Positions 45,782 to 55,795 of a DNA stretch of 64,000 bases are shown here, in pieces. The stretch's first letter is position 1. Every line of letters begins with the position of its first letter. The stretch spans positions 620,001 through 684,000 of the forward strand of contig JANBVO010000014.1 in assembly GCA_030052745.1 (NCBI GenBank). Reading direction: 5' to 3'. This stretch comes from Pleurostoma richardsiae (taxonomy: Eukaryota > Ascomycota > Sordariomycetes > Calosphaeriales > Pleurostomataceae). The notes beneath the pieces were generated by a model. It was not told the DNA's origin and ran no database searches. It saw only the letters and a list, made by a program, of their open reading frames with translations. The position numbers and the translations under genes were made by a program.

Positions 45782-47193
45782 ATGTCAGCAAAAAAGTTCA
45801 AGATCGTGGTCGTCGGCGGTGGCCCGGTGGGCTTGACAGCCGCCCACGCGCTGTACAAGGCGGGCATCGACTTCGTGGTCCTGGAGTCGAGGCACGATGT
45901 GGTCGTGGATCGCGGTGCGGCCATGGTCCTGGGCCCTAACAACCTCAGGGTCATGCGCCAGCTCGGCCTCTACGACAGAATCATGGGCATTGGCGCGGAG
46001 TCGCTCTACGCCAAGGGCTTCCTCCTCAACGGGCGTGTGTTCAAGGACGTTCCCGAATTGCGGACCCTCAAGAGGAAGTGAGTTGCTGGGATTGCATGCT
46101 GGCGTACCTATCGATCTCGACATGTCTTCATTTTTGCTGACCTGAGTGAAGTCATGGCGTGGGACTGGTGACGTTCCATCGCGCACAGCTCATCCAAGAG
46201 TTCTACGACGCCCTGCCAGATGAGGCCAAGGCGCGCTACCTGACGGGCAAGAAGGTCAGCGGCATCGAGTCCGGGGACCAGGGCGTCAAGGTGACCTGCA
46301 CCGACGGGAGCACCTACGAGGGCTCCATCGTCCTCGGCGCGGACGGCGTGCACAGCATCACCCGGCGCATCATGCGGCAGCTCGCCCTGGCGGAGGACCC
46401 GAAGCGGGACTGGGACCCGGAGAACCCCTACAAGGCCGAGTACAGGTGCATGTGGAGCAGCTTCCCGCGCCCGCCCGACTCCGCGCCGGGCCAGGCCTTC
46501 GAGACGCCCGGCCAGGACCTCTCGCTCATGTTCCTGACGGGCCGCGACCGCGGCTGGATCATGCTGTACGACCGGTTCCCCGAGCCCACCTCCGAGCGCC
46601 ACACCTACACGGAGAAGGATGTCGAGGCCTTCGCGGCCAGGCTCGCCGACTACCCCGTCAACGAGACCCTTAAAGTGAAGGACGTGTTCGCGCAGCGGCA
46701 GACGTCGGGCATGGCCGACCTGGAGGAGGGCATCGCGGAGCACTGGAGCTGGGGCCGGATCGTGCTCGCCGGCGACGCGTGCCACAAGTTCACGCCCAAC
46801 GCCGGGCTGGGGCTGAACAACGCCATCCAGGACATCGTGGCGCTCTTCAACGGGCTGCACGCGGCGGTACTGGCTGCGCCCGACGGCCAGCCCGATAACG
46901 AGACGCTCGCGAGGGTGTTCAAGACGTACCGGGAGCAGCGGCTGGAGGCGCTCAAGGGCGATTACGGCCGGTCGGCGCTCGTCACGCGGCTGCAGGCGTG
47001 GGCGACCCGCCTGTATTGGTTCCTGAACCGGTTCATCTTCTCGAGCTCGTTCGTTGCTAATTTCATGATCAACTACGTCGCGTCGCCTGGGCTTAGGAAG
47101 GGACTTGTGCTTGACTACGTGCCAGCCACGGACCTGCCAGCGGGCAGAGTGACTTGGGAGCACGAGCTTCCGAAACCGCTGGCTGTAGAATAG
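45782..47193 (+). CDS. Class A FAD-dependent monooxygenase
   Basis: Two exons, 45782-46077 and 46152-47193, join in phase into 445 residues. All three fingerprints are present. The dinucleotide fold is VVVGGGPVGLTAAHALYKAG (9-28). The DG motif is LGADGVHS (about 155-162). The GD motif is LAGDACHKFTPNAGLGLNNA (about 310-329). These NAD(P)H-dependent enzymes hydroxylate or epoxidise aromatic or terpenoid substrates. A hydrophobic stretch (YWFLNRFIFSSSFVANFMIN, about 392-411) near the C-terminus could anchor the protein to a membrane, as in meroterpenoid epoxidases. With no terpene or polyketide synthase nearby, a catabolic hydroxylase is equally likely. The internal GC content is distinctly higher than in the adjoining intergenic DNA. 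Confidence 0.88.
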
Positions 47194-47723
47194 GTAGACC
47201 CTTGAAGCTTTGTATATAGAGTGGTTTCCTAGCCTTCTCCGTTGTTAGAGTACTGGATTTTACGATTGTCCTCAAGTTGGCAAGCAGGGCGAGCAGCTAG
47301 TGATTTGATCAAGCAGGAGTACATTGCTTTTAGGCATAGACACAGGGTGACGAAAGGGAATTCTCGAATTAACATAAGAAGTTAAGCGTGAACTCCAGTG
47401 CGGGTGGTTTTCTACATGTTTCTAGACACAAGTCGGAATCGAATCTGGCGCGGAGGCAGCAATCCTACAGATGAGTAGTTGAACGTGATACAGGTCTCCC
47501 TTAAGGGTAAGGAGTGGTCTGCCTCCTGAGACTACATGCCAAGGCTCATGAGAAACTGACTTTGTTGTGATGATGAGGGCTTCTATACCAGATGGTAGAT
47601 TCGAAACAGCCGCCTCTATCAAATAGGACGCATACTACAGCATCCCGAACGGTTGTCTCGAAACCGCTTCTACAGATATGCGAACAAAAGAAAAGATCAT
47701 CCTCTATCATGCTCTTTCTCGCC
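47194..47723. other. Convergent intergenic region
   Basis: About 530 bases between the convergent FAD monooxygenase and amine oxidase genes. No supported feature. Confidence 0.45.
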
Positions 47724-50008
47724 TCATGCATGCGTCGCACAGCACCCCGCCATCTGCCCTCCCTCACCTCCAACACTCAGCCCCTGCACGCCCTCCACGA
47801 CCCCGTTCAGCGCCACGCTCTGGTTGACGCTCTGCTCGCTGGGCGGGACGTCCAGCGCGGGGTTCTTGTCAAAGAAGTTGACCGGGCGGAACATGACGCG
47901 CAGCATCTCCGCCGGCATGACCGGGAAGTCCTCGACGCGCGGGATGTGGTTGATGCCGAAGTTGACCCACACCACGGGGTCGCCGTCCGCCGCGACGTCC
48001 TCCCCCCTGCCCGCCCAGCTGCGCACCCCGGTGCCGCCGCGGCTCTGGTTCGTGTACAGCCCGCCCGCGTACAGCTCGCCGTCGGCGTACTTGGTCACGT
48101 AGATGCTGCGGTCGGCGAACTCGGCCCGCCGCCGGTGGTACGACTCCTCGTCGGCCAGGATGGGCTGCATGGGCGGCACGTGCACCTTGTAGGCCACCGG
48201 CTGCCCGTTGACGCCGCTGCGCACCGCCGGGTTGGTGATCTTGTACACGCGGCCGCGGGCCACGTCCAGGTCGTAGCCGCCCGCGGCTGTCACCGGCGTG
48301 CGCTCCACCGTGTAGCCCACGCCGTGCGGGTTGTCCGGCCCACGCGGCATGGCGACGGCGTCGTCGTACACGACGGCGTTGCCGTGGCCCGCGACCATGG
48401 GGTCGACGCGCAGGGAGAAGAAGTGCTGGTGGTAGCCGGCCAGCACGCCCGGGTGCACGACGGTGCCGTAGGGGTGGGGGGTGGTGGTCAGGTCGACGTC
48501 CACGGGCTGCGTGGACAGGATGCCGGTGGCGCGCACCTCGTAGGTGACGTCGCCGGCCAGGTTGAACACCCAGGCGAGGATGTACTCGTAGTTGCTGACG
48601 GTCAGGATGGTCTGCAGTACGAGCTCGCGGTTGCGCACGACGCAGGCGCGGCCGGTGCGGTAGTTGGTGTGCTTCCACAGCAGGCCCGAGTCCTGCTCGT
48701 GGATGCAGATCACGTTGGGATAGGCGACGGCGTCGCCGGCGCTGTCGGAGAGAACGCCGGAGATGTAGTAGATGGCACCCAGGCAGTCGCAGCCCAGCTT
48801 GAGGTTGTTGGCCATCAGGCCCGCGCCGACGTCGCCCAGGTCGAAGGCCTGCTTCTTGTGGAAAGGGTGGCGCGGGTCGCCGTAGGGGATCGCCATGTCG
48901 GACAGTGAGAGCCGGTAGAAGAGCGGCTTGCCGTCGTAGTGCACGTCGTACAGCACCATACCCTCGCGCTGGTTGAAGCCCACCTTGAAGGCCCACTTCT
49001 GCCAGGCGATGGTGTGGCCCAGCTCCGAGTACTTCTCGACAGTGAAGGAGGCGCCCTCGGGCTGGACGACGCGGAGCGGCTTGAGGTCGGTGCGGAGGGT
49101 GTGCGCTTCGGGGATGTACTCGTTCGGCGGGACGGGCTTCCAGGGCTCGACGGGCTTGACGGTGGCGTCGAGGCCAGTGGGAAGGACGTCGATGCGGATG
49201 ACCTTGAGGGTTGCCGCATCCACGACGGGAGATATGGGTAGTGGGAAGGAGTAGTGGCAGCTGTCGGCCTCGCTAGAGTTCTTGGGGTCGCGCATGTACA
49301 AGAAGCACTGCATCACCCGCTTGTCGTCGTAGAAGAGGCCGTCCTTGACGCCATCGGAACCTGCGTCACTGTCAGCGCGAGCTGGCACATACGGGAGCGT
49401 TGGAACAGACCGTAGATCCAAGGGTCAGAGACGACGACGCTGCCCTCGGGCAGCTTCAGCTTGGCAATCTCGGCCAGGACGCCGGGGTCCTCGAGCATCA
49501 CCTTCTCAATCGCAACGATCTCCTCGCCGTCTCCGTTGGCGTGGATGAAATCGCCCAGCCGGACATTGCTCTCGACCGTTTTTGAGGTGAGATTGACGAC
49601 AGCCTCGTGCAATTTATCCTGCCTCCACTGTCAGCGCGCTGCATTCAGACCACTTTATGAATGCCGGCAATGACTAACGGTGTTCTTAATGTAGTAGACC
49701 ACGAAACTTTTGCGGTCGATATCCTTGGGCTTCTCACCTGCCCGCTCAGCGGCGAGATACGGCACGAGCTCTGCCTTGGGAGGCTCCTGCAGGGTGATGA
49801 CCTTGAACTGGAAGAGGGTGCCCTCCGGCCACTGGCTCTTGATCAGCTTGGAGGACTGCGAGATCTCCTCGCCGGTAAGAGGGCCTAGAGGGTGCGCGGG
49901 ATAAGCCGCGGGCTTTCCGGTGCCAGTGGCTCCGTTGGTGGCGAGGTCGGCCTTTGTGCCGTTCACCGGGACGGCGGCGGGCTCGGCTGCGAGGGCGCCG
50001 GGAGCCAT
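47724..50008 (-). CDS. Copper amine oxidase (primary-amine oxidase, TPQ enzyme)
   Basis: Three exons (50008-49679, 49618-49411, 49360-47724) join in phase into 724 residues. The topaquinone precursor tyrosine lies in the consensus TVSNYEYILAW (T-x2-N-Y-E-Y). Copper ligands are seen in GYHQHFFSLRVD and GINHIPRVEDFPVMP. The catalytic-base Asp is likely within VLYDVHYDGKPLFYRLS. The enzyme deaminates primary amines to aldehyde, ammonia and hydrogen peroxide, letting fungi use amines as nitrogen source. The C-terminus (CCATHA) is not a canonical SKL-type peroxisomal signal, and no signal peptide is seen. Intron 2 starts with GTCTGT, a weak but in-phase donor. Three GATAAG-type sites lie upstream. 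Strong GC bias gives long false frames on the opposite strand. Confidence 0.93.
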
Positions 50009-51566
50009 GGCTGCGGCTTATCTACAGCGCGGAATGAGGGGGGAAGCAGGTATCGAGGGGTAGAGCGGGACGGATAAGAGAAGACGAATTGGAGAAAAGG
50101 AAGATGCAAGTGAGGTTAAAGGGAAGTAGGGTAGGGTAGTCTGAGGGTGTGTGTCCCCTTGAGGGATGCTCCAAGTGCCACGGGTTATATACAGATAACA
50201 GCAGGGCGTCTATCTGAGCGGCAGAAAAGAGCGATGTTCAGATAAAGCAAGCAGAAGCGAGAAAGAGATCAAGAGGCCGAGGACAGATTAGACAGACTTG
50301 GAGACAGTTCGCCGTCCGTCTAGGCCAATGAGGGCCAGGAGTCGAGCAACGAAAAAGGGGACTAACCTCCTCCCCTCCAAGAGAGGCTTGACCATCACCG
50401 CGGCTTTCTCACCTTTTCGCTTGGTCTTCTTTTTTCTTATCGCCGCGCTCTGGCTGCCCCACGCTGGATTGCCCCTCATCTGCCGCCGCCGGCGTGTGCC
50501 AGATTCGAGATCTCCGTCCCAGCAAGTCGTGGGTTTTGAGTTCTGCAGGGACTAAGAGCTGACCCGCCGGCTGGACATGCCCAAAGGGGCCTAGACGGCC
50601 TTCTAGACGGCACGCTGGCCTGGCCTGTGAGAAGCCCTTTGGCCTTTTCTAGCATTTATCTGGTCCTCGACCCCGCCGGTGGCTGCAGGAAGCCGAGAGG
50701 ATCCGACACAAACAGCCTGGAGCATCTGCGTACGTGTACAACTCAGTACAGCGTACGTACGAGATATGAGATATGAGATACGCCGGTTTATCTGGACCGG
50801 CTTATCTCTCCAGCCTCAGAGTTTAGTCCTCCATGGAGGCTATAGTCGCCGCCGATGACGCACTTCCGGGAATTCCACCCAGATGGAAGTCCTACCCGAG
50901 AAGCTCAGCTGCTAGCTTAAGCTCGCGGGCTGTAAGGAACAGGTGTTGCCGCCGCCTCAATCTTACACGCCCTTGTCGGTAGCGCCCACGTTGCCTGTGC
51001 AATTGGCGCCCCGGTGGGCGGCGCTCTATGGAGAGAGTGGACGTCCGGGAATATCGGCGTCGACACCAACAGGCGCTCCGCTCGGAACTGTCGCGTTTGC
51101 CGACATCGCTGACGGCCGACTCTCCGGACTGCCGCCTGCGGGTGCCGGCACCTTCGCCGAGCCCGGTAGCGGCCAGCCACAACTTGGTATGGATAGATAA
51201 GGAGACGCACCCCGTTCGTCGAGTAGAGCTGCTCTATTGGAACCGACCTAGACTGAGCTGGCCTAGGTCCGGGGCAGCATGGAGCCCGCATCCGCTCTCC
51301 GCCACCAGTGCCAAAGTCAAGGGAATAGAAGAGAAAATAGAGTCGAGATAAGGCGCACATCGCCGCACTCCTATGTACAGCACAGCATGATGCCGAAAAA
51401 CATATGTACCTTTTCACACGCGCGCACCCTCAGAATCCATATCCCGCTTTAGACCAACCATATCTATCCCACCACCATTGCAAGACTTCCCCCCTTCCCC
51501 GTAGCTGCGATACCAGCCGACACTAGTGCCTCACCCCCTTCCAGTATCCCCCTTCCCCAGGTTTGT
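50009..51566. promoter_or_regulatory. Upstream region of the copper amine oxidase with GATA sites
   Basis: About 1.5 kb without a supported gene. It holds GATAAG at 50073-50078, CTTATC at 50436-50441 and CTTATC at 50801-50806, plus AGATAA near 50192 and 50236. Amine oxidase genes of other fungi are under AreA/NIT2 nitrogen control, so the motif set is meaningful but unproven. A GAGATAT tandem repeat lies at 50761-50779. Confidence 0.4.
50761..50779. repeat. Short GAGATAT tandem repeat
   Basis: Nearly three copies of a seven-base unit in the amine oxidase upstream region. Minor simple repeat. Confidence 0.6.
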
Positions 51567-52335
51567 CTACCGCGTGAGCCTCTGGGCGCCGCTGGCCATC
51601 ATGATGCGGCTGTACCAGGTGTGCAGCTTCTCCATCCACACGGGCATGGGCCCGACGATGCCCTCGACCTTGGAGGCGCTGGTGAAGAAGCAGCTCTTGA
51701 GCCCCAGCTCGACCTCGTTGCGCTCGCGGTCCACCTCGGCGTACATGACGAACAGGCCGTCGCCCTCGCGCGGGCCCTGGTGGCGCGGCGAGTCGCCGCA
51801 GCGCACGGTGATGGCCGAGGGCGTCTTCTCCACCACCTCGAAGTGGTCGGTGATCTGCGTGCCCACGTCGTAGGTGCTGCCGGAGAGCTGGGCGGGGGTC
51901 CACAGCGACTTGGGGGTCTGGGCGCGGTACTTGCGGGCGAGGTAGATGCGCTGGATGGCGTAGCCTGTTTCCCCCGGTCGAACGTCAGTCATCTCACCGA
52001 GCAAGAACAGAACGTGTAGGTGGTAAGGTCACAAGGGGGAGGAAGGGGGAGGAAAACGCACCCCATCCGCTCCAGACGCCGCGGCAGAACTCGACGGCGA
52101 GGTCGCCGTCCTTCTGCAGCAGCTCGGGCTTGATCTTGTCGAGGGGGATGCGCTTGATGCAGACGTCCTGCGTCGTGGGGTTGCGGTGGATGTTGTACTT
52201 CTGGTACATGGCCGACGTCCAGATGGGGTCGTTGCGCGGCAGCGGGCACAGGATCGTCGTGGTGCCGCCCAGGTACCCGACGAAGGCGGTGCCGGTCAGC
52301 ACGCCGGTGTAGAACACCTTCTTGATGACACCCAT
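51567..52335 (-). CDS. Conserved fungal membrane-anchored protein of unknown function
   Basis: Two exons, 52335-52062 and 51964-51567, join in phase into 223 residues. A hydrophobic segment near the N-terminus (VFYTGVLTGTAFVGYLGG, residues 7-24) is a probable single membrane anchor. It is followed by a conserved soluble part with NPTTQDVCIKRIPL, EFCRGVWSGWGYAIQR, VGTQITDHFEVVEKTPSAI, TVRCGDSPRHQGPREGDGLF and WMEKLHTWYSRIMM. I recall closely similar uncharacterised proteins in many ascomycetes, all with the N-P-T-x-x-D-x-C-x-(K/R)-R and CGDSPR blocks. The soluble part may be a small-ligand-binding or cyclase-like barrel, but I assign no function. There is no obvious link to the neighbours. Confidence 0.8.
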
Positions 52336-53266
52336 CTCGCCGCGAGACTTGGCGGGTTGGCCGGAGGCGAATTGACGGTGTTTGGAAGCAGATTCGAGAT
52401 GTGAAGCCGGGGGTTGGGTGTGAGGTGACGGCGGTGGTATGGAAGAGAGGAAGCTTTGTTTGTTTGGAGCTTTGGCTTTGGCTGCGTCGCGTGATGTCTT
52501 CCGTGACCCCTTCTTTCTCCGCTGCCTGCCGGGCCATTTTCGGGCCCGGATTTATGAGCCGAAAGAGAAGCCCCACAAGGGAATTTCTCGGTTTATCTCG
52601 TTACGAGCTGCAAACGGTAAGTAATACCGGCAATTCGGTAATTCATCGTTTTCAGCTTTTGCCCATCTTTTTTCTTAGATTTCAGCACACATGAGGCACG
52701 GAGTAGTTTTTACTAAGGTAGGTACGTTACCTGTGTCTCTATACAAGATGACCGGATTTCCAAATTCCCTATGGTACCGGCAGAAAAGCGTCTTGAATAG
52801 GACCCTGATGACGTTGCTGGGCCGTTTCTTAAAATAGCTGCCGCCGTTCGCGACTCTTCCCCACGATCCAGGGATGCATACTATGATACAGGTAGGGTAC
52901 TGGACCTACAGGGTTGTCTTCCTTCTTCCATCAGTGGTGCCGGCTCTCCTGATCTTCGCGGGAAGCGCATCAGACTGTCTTTGCCCGGTGATCTCGTCGT
53001 GTCTTTTGTTCTTTCTGGTCGGACGGAGTGTGGCCCGGCATGTCAGTGGCTGCGTTTCTTTGGCTGTCGACCCTGGGGATCTGTCGCCATGACACAGGAG
53101 CCGTCTCATGGTCCCGTTTCGGGCAATGAGCTCTGAGCTCTGGTCTCTCTGCTCACCATCTGATATGGTTTGTGCCATATTGTCTCTGGCATGTCTCCTC
53201 GTTTTATTATTCTTCTTTCTAGCAAGTGCTAGACACCGTATTTACCAAGAGCCGTCTGTCTGAACC
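52336..53266. other. Divergent intergenic region, no gene seen
   Basis: About 930 bases between the unknown membrane protein and the DUF3431 gene. No supported feature apart from ordinary promoter sequence. Confidence 0.45.
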
Positions 53267-54251
53267 ATGGGCACCTACTCCCATCGGCAGCTCCGTGCTG
53301 CGTTTACTTTCATCGTTCGACCTCTCATCCTCGCCGTCGCTGTGACCCTCCTGGTTCGGCTGCTCTTCTCTACCCGAACCCCTCTCAAGAAGCCCCAGAA
53401 GCAGCAGCATCACCACCACCACCACCACCACCACCACCAGCTCACCAAGGCCCTCGTCATCGCTTCCACTAGCGCCGACGACACCGCATGGCTCTCCTCC
53501 GTGCCGTCCGACTGGGCCGTCCACAACTACATAGTCGACCGGCCCTCCGCCGCCGCCGACTCCGCCGCCTCCGACACCGTGCCCGCAAACAAGGGCAACG
53601 AGGCCATGGCCTACCTGACCTACATCATCACCCACTACGACGCCCTTCCCGACGTCGTCTTCTTCCACCACGCCCACCCTTCCGCCTGGCACCAGGAGCT
53701 CGACTCAGCCGCCGAGGTCTCCGCCCTGCGCGCCCAGCACGTCGCACGCGCCGGCTTCGCCTCCGCCCGCTGCCTGCCCGGCTGCGAGAACGTCATGCCC
53801 CTCGCCCCCGCCGGGGGCGGCGTCCCGCTCGAGCGCTTCGGCGGCCGCCTGGGCCGCGACGTGCTGCTGACGAGCCTGCTGGAGGCGTTCCTGGACCGCG
53901 ACGCCGGCGAGGAGGTGCCGACGCGGCTGGCGGCGCCGTGCTGCGCGCAGTTCGCGGTCAGCAGGGGCGCGGTGAGGGCCCGGAGCAGGGAATGGTGGGC
54001 GGAGCTGAGGGGGTGGCTGCTGGAGACGAGGCTGGACAGCATGACGAGCGGGAGGCTGCTGGAGTACACCTGGCATGTGTGGTTTGGGAAGGAGGCAGAG
54101 CAGTGAGTTGAGCCCCTTGCCTGCCTTCAGGTTTGTGCAGTGCCATTAGCTGACCGTACATATCAGTTGCCCGGATTATGAGGCCTGCAGGTGCCATGTC
54201 TTCGGCATCGGCGACTGTGAGCGGTACTTCGAGCTCGAAAAGACCTTCTGA
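53267..54251 (+). CDS. DUF3431 family type II membrane protein
   Basis: Two exons, 53267-54102 and 54167-54251, join in phase into 306 residues. A single hydrophobic segment (FIVRPLILAVAVTLLVRLLF, 15-34) places the rest in the secretory lumen. It is followed by a run of ten histidines (about 48-57). The DUF3431 core has NKGNEAMAYLTYIITHYDAL, DVVFFHHAHPSAWHQE and EYTWHVWFGKEAEQHCPD, and closes with a Cys-rich end (YEACRCHVFGIGDCERYF). DUF3431 proteins are common in fungi and are thought to be related to glycosyltransferases, without proven activity. The poly-His is encoded by a near-perfect CAC tract at 53411-53440 and may vary in length. Confidence 0.85.
53410..53441 (+). repeat. CAC trinucleotide tract coding for poly-histidine
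   Basis: About ten CAC codons in a row inside the DUF3431 gene, just after the membrane anchor. Likely length-variable and possibly metal-binding by chance. Confidence 0.8.
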
Positions 54252-55795
54252 CCGATTTGTTTCCCTTGTTACTCGCAGGGCGTTTGGAGTCTGGATGCAG
54301 TGTCCGGGGAACACTGACTGGTAGATAGTACCAACTTACAACCTTGATTTTCCCTTCGCAGCACCGAATGATGTTAGATAATGAGGACGATGCATCGCAA
54401 CGAGTCTGTGAGTTCGCCAATGGTTCCTCCCGACGAAAAAAATATGATGGCGCGTCAGCGCACAGGAGCGCTAAACCCTTCTCACACCGGCCTGGTCAAT
54501 GTTGACGACCCCGGCGCGTGTCTCAACGATCTGTGCTGCCTCGCTACCCTCGATCCTGAATCTTCAAGACCTATATACTGCGGCTCCTCGCCTCTGTCTC
54601 CACGACGCCAGACGGGCGGCGCATGACCCCTGACATACCAGTCAATGGGTGAATGCACACTGGCGATCACCGCAGTCCGCAGCCCAAGCTCACGGATAGC
54701 GCGACACTCACTGCTCGATGACCTGAGCCTCAACATCCGGCGTCTCCTCGGAGCCGTCAATGTGGAGGCCTTTACCCGGCGTGCTGCGCCAACCAGGTCA
54801 GCAGGTTAGTCGATGAAGGGACGGTCGTCCTGTAGAAAGCTGCAGGACAGGCGTAAGACAGCGACAGGGGCAAGGCGATGCACGTCGCGTTCGACCACGG
54901 CGTTGAGAAAGGCGGTCGTCCCTAACATCACGGACGACACGCGGGCTAGGTCCACCAGACCAGGCCAACACGGTGCCAACAGCGGCATCAATTCCCTTGA
55001 TTGGGTGACGCATCGTTGCGGTCTTGAGGTAGGCTAGTACGCCGCGTCCGGGCATCGCGTGCTGAGTGGGATCCAGGACCACGGCGTCGGTGTTTGTACC
55101 TTGCATACAGCTTCAGCTTTAAGTCCACCAATGAATGGAGACCGCTTGTCTGTGATCAGAACACATTCCCGATATCAATCCTGACTCGGATTCGGGGCGA
55201 TTGGCTGGTTTCCATGTCGTGATAGAAGGGGCGCCTTAGCCACTGATCGTGTCTCCAACTCCTCGTCTGATGAGTGATCTAGCTGCGCAAGGGATGGCTG
55301 AAATTGCCGAAACAGTCAACTGTCGAGTTCCTGAACGTCCAGAGTGTTGCAGAACCACTCAGTTCAGGGCCTGCAGCTGTAGGCACAACCTGTGCCGGCA
55401 TAGGGCTGGCTGCTCCAACGTGTCGAGAGGTCCCGAGACCGGAAAAGCCATGTGGTCTCGCCATGTCCAGTTCCACTAATTGTCGTGCCATCTCCCGGTG
55501 CTCTGGGCCGCCAAGTGCCGTGCTGCTTGGTGTTGTGCCATTTCTGCGTTTAGCATCCCGCTAACCGGGTCGCCAACATCAAGATCACCGAGTCTCAACG
55601 CTGCTAGGCGATTACGACATCGCGCCTAATCGTTCGCCATGCATCCCGGGCTTCTACAGCCTACCGATACGAATGAGATGCAGAAGTACAAAAGACATGA
55701 AGTACATGGCCCGGACGCACTGGCCGTCAGAGTCGGATTCAAAGTCCAGCTCAGAGCGACACGATAGGAAAGAAGGGTCTTTATTACCTACTACA
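54252..55795. other. Gene-poor region, no recognised gene
   Basis: About 1.5 kb. Short GC-rich frames on both strands (for example near 54810-54990, minus) look partly codon-like but match no family I know and are interrupted. These could be decayed genes. Confidence 0.4.

Noticed and set aside
46108-47163. 351-residue open frame on the minus strand
   Set aside because: Antisense of the FAD monooxygenase, with no family resemblance.
47592-48908. 438-residue open frame on the plus strand
   Set aside because: Antisense of the copper amine oxidase; His/Val/Asp-rich composition is produced by GC-rich codons.
50917-51417. Arg/Cys-rich frames upstream of the amine oxidase
   Set aside because: Composition-driven, unlike any family; the region is better explained as non-coding.
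53488-54111. 207-residue Arg/Ala-rich plus frame
   Set aside because: Shifted-frame shadow of the DUF3431 gene.
54482-55106. Minus-strand frames with partial protein-like appearance
   Set aside because: Interrupted and not assignable to any family by eye.
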